Positions 26,419 through 33,776 of a DNA stretch of 64,000 bases are shown here, piece by piece. Each line of letters opens with the position of its first letter. Position 1 is the stretch's first letter. This DNA comes from Chryseobacterium indologenes (GTDB lineage: Bacteria; Bacteroidota; Bacteroidia; Flavobacteriales; Weeksellaceae): NCBI RefSeq assembly GCF_001295265.1, contig NZ_LJOD01000018.1:40741-104740 (forward strand). The letters run 5' to 3'. A program made the translations under genes and the position numbers. The notes below the pieces were generated by a model that was given only the letters and a program-made list of their open reading frames with translations, made no database searches and was not told where the DNA came from.

Positions 26419-27695
26419 TATTTTTTGAGTGGGGTTACAGCTTTGTTAATATCAATATAAAAAATTCCGTCGCAAAAACGGCTCCATACCCTTTTTTCGT
26501 CCATTCCCTGATTAATGGTAGACACAAATTCCTGTTTTAAGAATGAGTTGCCGGGGATATTTCTCAGATTGATAAAGAAATAAGGAGTTTTTGTTTCATG
26601 AAATGTATTTTCAATCGCAAATTTTCCGGGTTTGTTGATAATATTTCCCGCTTTGTTTGGTTTGCCATATGATGAAAAATCAATCATATAGGATGCTTTT
26701 CCATATTTATTTTTGATATGGGCTCCCAAAGGAAGATAATCTTTCGTGTACCGTGATGCAAAAGTGTGGATGTTGGCACACCATACAATGATTTTCTGAT
26801 CTTTATACACCGAATCGATTTGATAGATGAGGTTTTTGGCCATCAGAGAGTCCCTGAAATTCATACTTGACATAGATCCGGATTTGTATTTCCAGATTTT
26901 AGTTAAATTATTCTTCATATCATTGAAATACCGGGCATATATCGTATTTTCTGAGGTTTTGTCCAGTTTCAGAACAGCCTCTTCAAGCTTTCCGACTTCA
27001 CTGATGAGTCTGCTTTTATCGTTGCCTTTCAGAACCTTATTCGTATACCCTTCATAGATAAAGTAATTCATTTCACCGGCATGTTTACTGAAGAGAGGAA
27101 ATTTTTTGATATCAATATTATTTCTGCTCAGGAAGTTATTGATCAGCTTTACACGTCTGCTCATTAAAGCATCTCCCGAAAGCTGGATGTCAAATCCTCC
27201 CACTTCAATAGGAGAGGCAGAAGCTTTCGTTTTCTGATAATACTGTATAAGAGGCTGGCTTTCCTTATTCATCCACCAGAATCCAAAGAGACCAAGACCA
27301 CCGATAGAATCGGAAGGAACTTTCAGCTGGTGATTCTTCATTTCCTCATTCATGAGCCACGTATCATACTGCCCGGCTTCATATAAAACTACATTATACC
27401 CTAAATTCTTATGGAGATATTTGATCATCCGGCTTTTTGCCTCGAATGTAGCACCGTCGTAATGGGTATTTTCACCAAGCAGAACGATTTTGTTATCTTT
27501 AAGGATCGTGTCAAATATTTTCAGATCGCTATCATCGCTGTTCTCGATAGAAATACTTTTGATGGGAAGCTGATAGCGTTTAACTTCGGATAGAAGCTCT
27601 GCTTTTTCTTTTTCAGGGAGCTTTTTATAGACTAATGTGTTCAGGATTAACACAGATGCTGTAAGAATGATAAAAGTATATAGTATTTTCTTCAT
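26418..27695 (-). CDS. erythromycin-esterase-like protein, membrane-anchored
   Basis: 425 aa. An N-terminal hydrophobic segment (residues 4-22, ILYTFIILTASVLILNTLV) anchors or exports the protein. The Ere-type core follows: VLLGENTHYDGATFEAK with the conserved Glu and His, VVLYEAG, and a later CANIHTFASRY segment. Characterised members open macrolide rings, but most chromosomal homologues have unknown substrates, so resistance should not be assumed. It heads the operon with the ABC transporter pair. Confidence 0.82.
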   Translation of the reverse strand: MKKILYTFIILTASVLILNTLVYKKLPEKEKAELLSEVKRYQLPIKSISIENSDDSDLKIFDTILKDNKIVLLGENTHYDGATFEAKSRMIKYLHKNLGYNVVLYEAGQYDTWLMNEEMKNHQLKVPSDSIGGLGLFGFWWMNKESQPLIQYYQKTKASASPIEVGGFDIQLSGDALMSRRVKLINNFLSRNNIDIKKFPLFSKHAGEMNYFIYEGYTNKVLKGNDKSRLISEVGKLEEAVLKLDKTSENTIYARYFNDMKNNLTKIWKYKSGSMSSMNFRDSLMAKNLIYQIDSVYKDQKIIVWCANIHTFASRYTKDYLPLGAHIKNKYGKASYMIDFSSYGKPNKAGNIINKPGKFAIENTFHETKTPYFFINLRNIPGNSFLKQEFVSTINQGMDEKRVWSRFCDGIFYIDINKAVTPLKK

Positions 27696-28013
27696 TAATT
27701 AAAAATTACAGGTTGCTATAGTTGCTGTATATGTATAGGTTTTGATCTCTTAGTTACTTATTTATAATAAATTACGTTTTTCAATGAGGAATTATGAGGC
27801 TCTCGGTCGAAAATAATGCCATTTGGTAAAATAAAGACGAATTGTCATGTGCAGGCGAAATAATGAAAAACAGAGTGCAGGCCGGTAAAATTTCAGTTTT
27901 CATTAATATATTATCTGTTTTTTTTAATTTATATTTAAATAAATAGTGTTTTTCCCCTTTTTTTTGGATCAGAAGATGAGTAATTTTGTTAGATAAATTA
28001 TAAACCACAGGAA
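27696..28013. other. 318-bp divergent intergenic region
   Basis: Carries the start region of the esterase-ABC operon (minus) and the promoter of the two-component operon (plus). No gene is credible; the 75-aa minus ORF here covers the plus promoter. Confidence 0.55.
27981..27988 (+). promoter_or_regulatory. -7 box of lipoprotein/two-component operon
   Basis: TAATTTTG, 25 nt before the ATG, with a TTTTGG word about 14 nt upstream as a weak -33 candidate. Confidence 0.65.
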
Positions 28014-28550
28014 ATGAAAACTACTTCTTTATCTAAAAATTTAAGCATGCTTTTCATGCTGCTTATATTAGGTTTTTGTATGATAAACTGCACACCGCCA
28101 GTAGATGACAGCTATAAAAATAAGCTCATCAGTTACGACGAAAGACAGGTGCTGTTTGATGAGTATACCAAAACCAATCACATGGTGCTTACCAAATACA
28201 GAAACGGAGAACCGGATTCACGATGGTACTGGTTTTCTCTGGAAGAAATGGAAGGTTACATTCAATACGTAAAGGAAGAAGCGAAAAAACAGAATAAGGA
28301 AAATGTAGGAATCAGGATTTATATGGGTAAATACCCGGTAAACCATCCTAAAAGTAAAATGGCTAAACCTGAATATGCAGGCTATCAGACTATATTTCTG
28401 GTTCCTACTTCCAGAATGCCAGAAAATGATAGCAGGAAAGTAATGTCAAGAACCACATCGGATGAAAATGCAGACATACCGGATATAGAAGCCATGAATA
28501 TGACCAATCTGGCTCCTCCTCCTAAAGCATATTCAGCAGGAATGCAATAA
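28014..28550 (+). CDS. hypothetical lipoprotein of two-component operon
   Basis: 178 aa. Lipoprotein signal with lipobox FCMINC (Cys26). The mature part is about 150 residues with RWYWFSLEEMEGYIQYVKEEAKKQ and GIRIYMGKYPV in the middle and a disordered tail (APPPKAYSAGMQ). No known domain. It is followed after 10 nt by a membrane protein, then the kinase and regulator genes, so it may be a sensor accessory or the main output of the system. Confidence 0.72.
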   Translation: MKTTSLSKNLSMLFMLLILGFCMINCTPPVDDSYKNKLISYDERQVLFDEYTKTNHMVLTKYRNGEPDSRWYWFSLEEMEGYIQYVKEEAKKQNKENVGIRIYMGKYPVNHPKSKMAKPEYAGYQTIFLVPTSRMPENDSRKVMSRTTSDENADIPDIEAMNMTNLAPPPKAYSAGMQ

Positions 28551-28560
28551 CGGAAAAACC

Positions 28561-29211
28561 ATGAGCTGGAATATAGAAATAGGAAAACAGATAACCATGA
28601 CTGTTTCAGTAGCAGTAATGATGCTGATGGCAGTAAAATACCGTAAAATAGAAAAAGTGAATTTATTTTTCGCGGCAGCATATGTACTGTCTTCCTGTAT
28701 TGATATATTCTGCTATTTTTATTTCAGGGTAACAGAAAACCCCACGGATATATTTTATACTGTCGGATTTTTAATCATTGTTTTTTTTCTGTACCTCTGC
28801 TATTATTACCAGCTGCTTTATCTGCCTTTGCTTAAAAAGATACAGAAAAGCCTTTTGGTTCTTTTTGTACTGAACATTCTGATCATGTTTTTTACAGAAG
28901 ATAATCTGCTGGGACATTTTTCTTTTAATATGTTCTATATCAATATTCTTTTGCTGATGTTTTCCATTATTTTATTTCTGTACCAAACCTTTAATTCTGA
29001 TAAAATACTGGAGATTAAAAACTATCTGCCTTTCTGGATCTCGGTAGCTCTGCTGATCTTTTTTATTGGATGTATTCCGATTTCCTTTTTCAGAACTACA
29101 GTTTCAGAGAATATTTACTTTTTTATACTATTTATGCTGAATATGATCAGTAACGGAATATTTATACTGGGGCTGCTCTGGCATCAACAGGACAAATCCA
29201 GATCAACCTGA
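28561..29211 (+). CDS. polytopic membrane protein of two-component operon
   Basis: 216 aa, about seven transmembrane helices (TMTVSVAVMMLMAV, FFAAAYVLSSCIDIFCYFYF, TVGFLIIVFFLYLCYYYQLLYL and others) and a short polar tail. No catalytic motif. Located 9 nt before the histidine kinase gene, it could be the sensing partner of that kinase, which itself has only one membrane segment and no sensor domain. Confidence 0.72.
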   Translation: MSWNIEIGKQITMTVSVAVMMLMAVKYRKIEKVNLFFAAAYVLSSCIDIFCYFYFRVTENPTDIFYTVGFLIIVFFLYLCYYYQLLYLPLLKKIQKSLLVLFVLNILIMFFTEDNLLGHFSFNMFYINILLLMFSIILFLYQTFNSDKILEIKNYLPFWISVALLIFFIGCIPISFFRTTVSENIYFFILFMLNMISNGIFILGLLWHQQDKSRST

Positions 29212-29220
29212 ATTTGAAAT

Positions 29221-29991
29221 ATGGAAGAGAATAATTTAGTGATTTCCTTTACCATTACCCTTCTCATTGTTGTATTAATGATGATATTCATTTATGTGGT
29301 TTTTATCAAAAAGAAAACAACCCTTCTGATAAAGCAGAAAGAAAAAGATATGCGGTTTGAAAAAGAGCTGGCCACATCGCAGGTAGAAATAAAGGAACAG
29401 ATACTGAATTATATCGGTCAGGAGCTGCATGACGATGTGGGGCAGAAACTTTCCGTAGTCAGGCTCCGGCAGAACCAGTTGATTGCCAAGTTGAAAAACG
29501 GAGAAAAAGAAGAATTAAACGAGCTGAGTGAGCTGCTGGGAGAATGTATTCAGGATATAAGAAATCTATCCAAGACCCTCATTACGGAACAGATTATTCA
29601 TTTTGGACTGACCGAATCCATAGAAAGAGAAGTGGAGCGGATAAGAAAACTGAAATTACTGAAAATTGAGTTCATTACTCAAAAACAGGATATTGATATT
29701 TCTCCTAAACATGCCCTGATTCTTTTCCGGATTATTCAGGAGAGTATCAACAATATTCTTAAACATTCACGGGCCAAAAATCTGAAAATAGAGCTGGACG
29801 ATAATGATGAAGTACTGCGCATTAATATTTCAGACAACGGGAAAGGATTTAATACCCGGAATATGCAGGATGGCTCCGGACTGAAAAATATGGAGCTTAG
29901 AGCAAAGCTTATTCATGCAGAGTTTTCTATATGCTCAGAACTGGATAAAGGAACACAAACCTCAATAACTTATTACAAATCTATACCATGA
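29221..29991 (+). CDS. NarX/LiaS-type sensor histidine kinase
   Basis: 256 aa. One transmembrane helix (residues 7-29), a short coiled region, then HisKA_3 with the phosphoacceptor His70 in GQELHDDVGQKLS, and a HATPase with IIQESINNILKHS (N box) and ISDNGKGFNTRNMQDGSGLKNM (G boxes). No periplasmic sensor domain. It overlaps the response regulator gene by 4 nt, a classic coupled pair. Confidence 0.92.
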   Translation: MEENNLVISFTITLLIVVLMMIFIYVVFIKKKTTLLIKQKEKDMRFEKELATSQVEIKEQILNYIGQELHDDVGQKLSVVRLRQNQLIAKLKNGEKEELNELSELLGECIQDIRNLSKTLITEQIIHFGLTESIEREVERIRKLKLLKIEFITQKQDIDISPKHALILFRIIQESINNILKHSRAKNLKIELDDNDEVLRINISDNGKGFNTRNMQDGSGLKNMELRAKLIHAEFSICSELDKGTQTSITYYKSIP

Positions 29992-30632
29992 ATACCATTC
30001 CGATAGCAATTGTTGATGACCATACTTTAATGTCTAAAGCATTAGAGAATATGATCGTGGAAAATCCGCAGTACAGCGTAATTATGAACCACCCTAACGG
30101 AGAAGATTTCATTGCTGCGCTGGAGCAGGCTTCCGAATTACCTGCCGTTGTACTGATGGATATTAATATGCCCTATAAAAACGGAATTGAAACAACAGAG
30201 TGGCTTAGTGAACATCAGCCTGATATTAAGGTAATTGCCCTTACCATGGAAGATGATGAAAAAGTCCTCATTAAAATGCTGAAAGCAGGAGCAAAAGGGT
30301 ATCTGCTGAAAGATATGCAGCCTTCCATACTTTTCCAGGCCATTGATACGGTATTTGACAAAGGCTGCTTTTATACAGATTTTGTAGCCCAGAAGCTGCT
30401 GAAAGTAAAAGCGGAAGATTCTAAAACGGCTTCACTTCTTTCAGAGCTTAAAGACAGAGAAAGAGAATTTATAAAATGGGCATGCAGTGAGCTAACCTAT
30501 AAAGAAATTGCAGACAAAATGTTTCTCAGTCCCAAAACCATTGACGGCTACAGAGATTCCGTTTTTCTGAAACTGGAAATAAAAAGCAGGGTAGGCCTTG
30601 TACTTTTTGCCCTGAAACACGGGCTGGAGTGA
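29988..30632 (+). CDS. NarL/LuxR-family response regulator
   Basis: 214 aa. Receiver domain with acidic pair Asp10-Asp11, phosphoacceptor Asp58 (VLMDINMP), conserved Thr (IALTM) and Lys (GYLLKD); C-terminal LuxR-type helix-turn-helix (LSELKDREREFIKWACSELTYKEIADKMFLSPKTIDGYRDSVFLKL). Partner of the kinase encoded by the overlapping upstream gene. Targets are unknown; self-regulation of its operon is likely by analogy. Confidence 0.93.
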   Translation: MNTIPIAIVDDHTLMSKALENMIVENPQYSVIMNHPNGEDFIAALEQASELPAVVLMDINMPYKNGIETTEWLSEHQPDIKVIALTMEDDEKVLIKMLKAGAKGYLLKDMQPSILFQAIDTVFDKGCFYTDFVAQKLLKVKAEDSKTASLLSELKDREREFIKWACSELTYKEIADKMFLSPKTIDGYRDSVFLKLEIKSRVGLVLFALKHGLE

Positions 30633-30706
30633 CCATCCTGATCATCCTGTAATCTATTATTCACCATTATTTCAATTCTGTTTTTTTAGACAGGATACTC
30701 TTCTTG

Positions 30707-30738
30707 TCCGGCATTATCATTGATTGTGCCGGATTTTG
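30707..30738 (+). terminator. terminator of two-component operon
   Basis: Perfect TCCGGCA / TGCCGGA stem, 13-nt loop, followed by TTTTGTTG. Confidence 0.75.
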
Positions 30739-30953
30739 TTGTATGAATATATAGGATAAACCAGAGTGTGTAAACTTAGCAAAACCTTTGTACTCAGAGG
30801 ATAAGTGAAGAGCCTTTATCCTAAAGGTCTTGGTGATTATTGACCCTTGTCCGGCCTCGAGATTAAGTGTTTTTCCTGCTGTAAGATGGTGCTTTTTCCT
30901 CTGTTCCCGATGTCAGAAATAACGGAATTTTGACCTGTCAAATTACAATTGGC

Positions 30954-30986
30954 GGCGGAACCTGAAAAGCCTGAACAGAGTAGGGA
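30954..30986 (+). promoter_or_regulatory. conserved leader element, copy 1 (caspase gene)
   Basis: GGCGGAACCTGAAAAGCC, 5 nt, then CAGAGTAGGGA, ending 20 nt before the caspase ATG. Nearly the same block stands before the trypsin-like gene at 31862-31895. GGC/GCC and CCT/AGG pairings are kept in both copies. Confidence 0.6.
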
Positions 30987-31006
30987 CTATTTTAAAAACT
31001 AAAACA

Positions 31007-31852
31007 ATGAAAAAAGCATTAATTGTGGGAATCAATGATTATGCGCCTATAGGATCAGGAGGTCCTGACCTGAATGGCTGTATTAATGATGCAAGAGATA
31101 TGGCCAATACACTGGTAATCTGTGGTTTTAATCCTTCAAAGATTAAAATTCTGACCAATCAGAATGCTACAAGGGCGAATATCTTAAATTACCTAAAAGC
31201 AATGATCAGCAGTAGCTCAAAAGGAGACTCTCTGGTTTTCTATTATTCAGGGCATGGAACAAGGGTGGCTAATATTGGAGCAGATCTGGAAATAGACGGT
31301 CTGGATGAAGCCATCTGTCCGCATGATTATGCCACTGCCGGAGTTATCCGTGATGATGATTTTAAAGCAGTGCTCGAAAAGCTGAAGGCAGGAGTAAATA
31401 TGGAAGTAATTTTTGACTGCTGCTACTCAGGAACCGGAACACGAAAAATGGATCTGGGAATTGAATCGGAGCTTGCTTTTGAAACGGCACGTTACATTCC
31501 GCCAATGCTGGAAGATGAATTTTACATGACATATGCCAGTGAAATAAAGGCATCAGGAAATTCTAAAAAAGCGGATATAACCACAAAAGCCTTGGTGCCT
31601 GTTACCGGACTGAATCATACCTTATGGGCGGCCTGTAAAGATAATCAGGTTTCTATGGAAGGAAACATCAGCGGGCAGATCAGAGGATATTTTACCTATC
31701 ATTTCTGTAAAGTACTCAGAGCAACCAATGGAAATGTCATCAGAAGAACACTTGACAGGCAGGTTGCTGTAGCTTTAGCAGCTATGGGGGCAGCCCAGAT
31801 TAATCAGACGGAGAGCATTTCTACCGAATTTTCTCAAAAAATATTTTCATAA
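31007..31852 (+). CDS. caspase family (metacaspase-like) protein
   Basis: 281 aa, no signal peptide. Caspase-fold p20 begins at once (KKALIVGINDYAP). The catalytic dyad is His83 in YYSGHGTRV and Cys139 in DCCYSG. No partner domain (TPR, WD, NTPase) is attached, and the C-terminal 100 residues complete the p10-like part (AACKDNQVSME, GYFTYHFCKVLR). Metacaspases cut after Arg or Lys. It is followed by a trypsin-like protease gene, both carrying the same leader element. Cytoplasmic location suggests regulated proteolysis or an abortive defence role; neither is shown. Confidence 0.9.
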   Translation: MKKALIVGINDYAPIGSGGPDLNGCINDARDMANTLVICGFNPSKIKILTNQNATRANILNYLKAMISSSSKGDSLVFYYSGHGTRVANIGADLEIDGLDEAICPHDYATAGVIRDDDFKAVLEKLKAGVNMEVIFDCCYSGTGTRKMDLGIESELAFETARYIPPMLEDEFYMTYASEIKASGNSKKADITTKALVPVTGLNHTLWAACKDNQVSMEGNISGQIRGYFTYHFCKVLRATNGNVIRRTLDRQVAVALAAMGAAQINQTESISTEFSQKIFS

Positions 31853-31861
31853 ACAACCATA

Positions 31862-31895
31862 GGCGTAACCTGAAAAGCCATCAATAGAGTAAGGA
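31862..31895 (+). promoter_or_regulatory. conserved leader element, copy 2 (trypsin-like gene)
   Basis: GGCGTAACCTGAAAAGCC, 5 nt, then ATAGAGTAAGGA, starting 10 nt after the caspase stop and ending 25 nt before the next ATG. Being inside a likely transcript, it may act at the RNA or translation level. Confidence 0.6.
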
Positions 31896-31919
31896 TAAAC
31901 TGATTAAAAACCAATAATC

Positions 31920-32930
31920 ATGTCTAATTCAGAAAACAAAAAACCAATGACTGCAGAGGAAGTTTCAAGACTTAAATCTGTAAAAGCAAAATCAGCTGAA
32001 AAATCAGCCGACACGGAGAAATTTTTAAATCAGAAACCGGAAATGGAAACAATTGACGGCCGTACATATCCGAAAGGAATGAAAACAGTCGGAATGGCAA
32101 TGGATGAGAAAAAGTCTGGTGAGAAGCAGCTTGAAACCGATCATTTTTATCCGGTTCATGCAGATTTGGAATACCAACCGAAGCTGGAACCTAAAAAAAA
32201 TCGTAAACCCAAATTTATTGAAAGAGAAACTTTCGAGGCTGTTGAAGGAGCCAGAACAATATTTGGTGCTGATCAGAGAAAAATATACAATTCTACAGCC
32301 TATCCGTGGCGTTGTGTAGGAAGAGTAGAAAGTCCTTTAGGTACAGGAAGCGGAGTGATGATAGGACCGAGACACCTGCTTACCTGCTCGCACATCGTAG
32401 ACTGGCAGCCTAATAACAATACAGGATGGCTGAAATTTACCCCGATGTACTACAACGGAAGTGCTCCTTATGGAAGCGCATGGGGCGTACTCACTTATTA
32501 TAAATATAAAGTAGCCGGACCAAGTGTTGATTCCACCGAAATTCAGTATGACTACGTTGTTATCGTATTAGACCGTCCGATTGGAAACAGCACAGGGTGG
32601 ATGGGCTCAAAGTCCTATACTGATTCTTGGGATGGAGGAGCTTACTGGACACATGCAGGGTATCCCGGTGACCTGACGGGAAGCCAAAGACCAACTTATC
32701 AGACCGGAATTGCCCTGGATGGTGATTTCTGGAGTGCTGACGACAATGAAAGTATGAGCCACAAGGCAGATATATGGCCTGGACAAAGCGGCGGACCGTT
32801 CTGGGGATACTGGGATGGAGCCCCTTATGCTGTTGCCACACAAAGTGCCCATAATCCAAGTGATAACTTTGCAAGTGGAGGCTCAGATCTGGTAGATCTT
32901 GTCAAAAGAGCCAGAAACGAACACCCTTAA
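31920..32930 (+). CDS. trypsin-like serine protease (V8-like), no signal peptide
   Basis: 336 aa. An N-terminal hydrophilic region of about 125 residues, lysine-rich and probably disordered (many KK/EK pairs, a possible pro-segment), precedes a chymotrypsin-fold domain: His158 in LLTCSHIVDW, Asp211 in QYDYVVIVLD, Ser290 in WPGQSGGPFWG. The lack of a signal peptide is unusual for this family and matches the cytoplasmic caspase gene just upstream (67-nt gap). The Lys-rich pro-region would suit activation by a Lys/Arg-specific metacaspase; that is inference. A strong terminator follows. Confidence 0.9.
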   Translation: MSNSENKKPMTAEEVSRLKSVKAKSAEKSADTEKFLNQKPEMETIDGRTYPKGMKTVGMAMDEKKSGEKQLETDHFYPVHADLEYQPKLEPKKNRKPKFIERETFEAVEGARTIFGADQRKIYNSTAYPWRCVGRVESPLGTGSGVMIGPRHLLTCSHIVDWQPNNNTGWLKFTPMYYNGSAPYGSAWGVLTYYKYKVAGPSVDSTEIQYDYVVIVLDRPIGNSTGWMGSKSYTDSWDGGAYWTHAGYPGDLTGSQRPTYQTGIALDGDFWSADDNESMSHKADIWPGQSGGPFWGYWDGAPYAVATQSAHNPSDNFASGGSDLVDLVKRARNEHP

Positions 32931-32940
32931 TTAAAAATAA

Positions 32941-32974
32941 AAAGACTGCCTGGCTAAGGCAGTCTTTTATTTTG
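32941..32974 (+). terminator. terminator of caspase-trypsin unit
   Basis: Perfect AAAGACTGCC / GGCAGTCTTT stem, 7-nt loop, TTATTTTG. Confidence 0.88.
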
Positions 32975-33054
32975 TAGAAATACAGAGCTATTCTACTACA
33001 ACCAATTACTTCATATGAGAAAATGCAATATTTTTATCTGATATAGGATTTATA

Positions 33055-33140
33055 CGATGATTCAGAATAAAGGATATAACGGAAAAATCTGAAAATAATA
33101 TAAACAAGAAGCCTCACAGTTAAGAATTGTGAGGCTTTTG
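33055..33140 (+). repeat. repeat copy B with CCTCACA hairpin
   Basis: Starts CGATGATTCAGAATAAAGG and ends in hairpin CCTCACAGTT / AATTGTGAGG plus CTTTTG. It aligns with 34993-35082 over its whole length and, less well, with the end of the TPR-AraC gene plus terminator at 21519-21577. Confidence 0.65.
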
Positions 33141-33224
33141 TCAACCTGGTATGATACTATCATTTTTCGGTAAATTCTTTAAAAAAATATTTTTAACACG
33201 ACGAGTTCTGTCGCTTCCGGGCGA

Positions 33225-33232
33225 TATCTTTG
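33225..33232 (+). promoter_or_regulatory. -7 box before the 128-aa gene
   Basis: TATCTTTG, giving a leader of about 75 nt. Confidence 0.6.
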
Positions 33233-33311
33233 TTTTAGAAATCAACAGGATAGAGCGCTCTCTGTTATTCATTTTTTAACCAATCAATTCACCTTAACAC
33301 TATTATTTATT

Positions 33312-33698
33312 ATGGAAAGAATGCCATTCACTCCGGAAGGGGTACAAGCGAGACAAAACGAAATCAGCAATTTATCAGTTGATGAAAGACTTGAAATTTC
33401 ATTATATGCGGCTAATAATCCGATTGATTTTATTTCAGAAAACTTTGAATTAAGTGAAGAGCAGCAGGAATACCTGAGGTCACTGGAGCTTGTTGATTTA
33501 AGAGTAACGGGTTTCAGTATTGCAGCGGGTCTGCTGGGGCAGATTCCTATTGAAATGCAGGATACAACCCCTCCTTCCGCGTTTGCAGCCAGGGGGAAAA
33601 AGAAGAAGGAAGTTTCAGCCAGCATCAATACTTCAACCAATCCTCAGACGGGAGCAACTACCTTAGGCGGTTCTATTATCGTTAAATGGACCTGGTAA
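33312..33698 (+). CDS. hypothetical 128-aa protein
   Basis: 128 aa, no signal peptide. The first 65 residues are helical and acidic (LSVDERLEISLYAANNPIDFISENFELSEEQQEYLRSLE), superficially like a Nif11-type leader or small adaptor. A Gly/Ala-rich middle contains AARGKKKKE, and the tail (SINTSTNPQTGATTLGGSIIVKWTW) is Thr/Gly-rich and ends in W-T-W. No known family recognised. It has its own promoter and terminator, between the trypsin-like and aspartyl protease genes. The basic AARGKKKKE site would be a natural cut site for an Arg/Lys protease; inference only. Confidence 0.75.
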   Translation: MERMPFTPEGVQARQNEISNLSVDERLEISLYAANNPIDFISENFELSEEQQEYLRSLELVDLRVTGFSIAAGLLGQIPIEMQDTTPPSAFAARGKKKKEVSASINTSTNPQTGATTLGGSIIVKWTW

Positions 33699-33708
33699 TA
33701 GTTATCAA

Positions 33709-33740
33709 AATGGCTGCCTCACCGGCAGCCATTTAATTTT
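33709..33740 (+). terminator. terminator of 128-aa gene
   Basis: Perfect AATGGCTGCC / GGCAGCCATT stem, 5-nt loop, then TAATTTTA. Confidence 0.88.
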
Positions 33741-33746
33741 ATATCC

Positions 33747-33754
33747 TATATTTG
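33747..33754 (+). promoter_or_regulatory. -7 box of aspartyl protease gene
   Basis: TATATTTG, 22 nt before the ATG. Confidence 0.7.
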
Positions 33755-33776
33755 TCTACGCCTTAAATAAAATAAA

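Larger units (their letters stand above)
30633..31006. other. 374-bp region upstream of caspase gene
   Basis: After the terminator come several small inverted repeats (AGGATAA...TTATCCT at 30798-30822; TTTGAC CT GTCAAA near 30929-30942) and a leader motif at 30954-30986. No exact TAnnTTTG box was found here, so the promoter is not assigned. No ORF. Confidence 0.55.
32931..33311. other. 381-bp intergenic region
   Basis: Contains the terminator above, a copy of the TTCAGAATAAAG / CCTCACA-TTGTGAGG repeat (33055-33140), and the promoter of the next small gene. No ORF. Confidence 0.6.

Noticed and set aside
27781..28008. 75-aa minus-strand ORF in the divergent region
   Set aside because: Covers the TAATTTTG promoter of the plus-strand operon and shows no domain or signal.
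31007..32930. Caspase-trypsin pair as a CRISPR- or gasdermin-linked defence system
   Set aside because: No Cas, gasdermin, NTPase or effector-associated domain gene is adjacent; kept only as a general proteolytic cascade idea.
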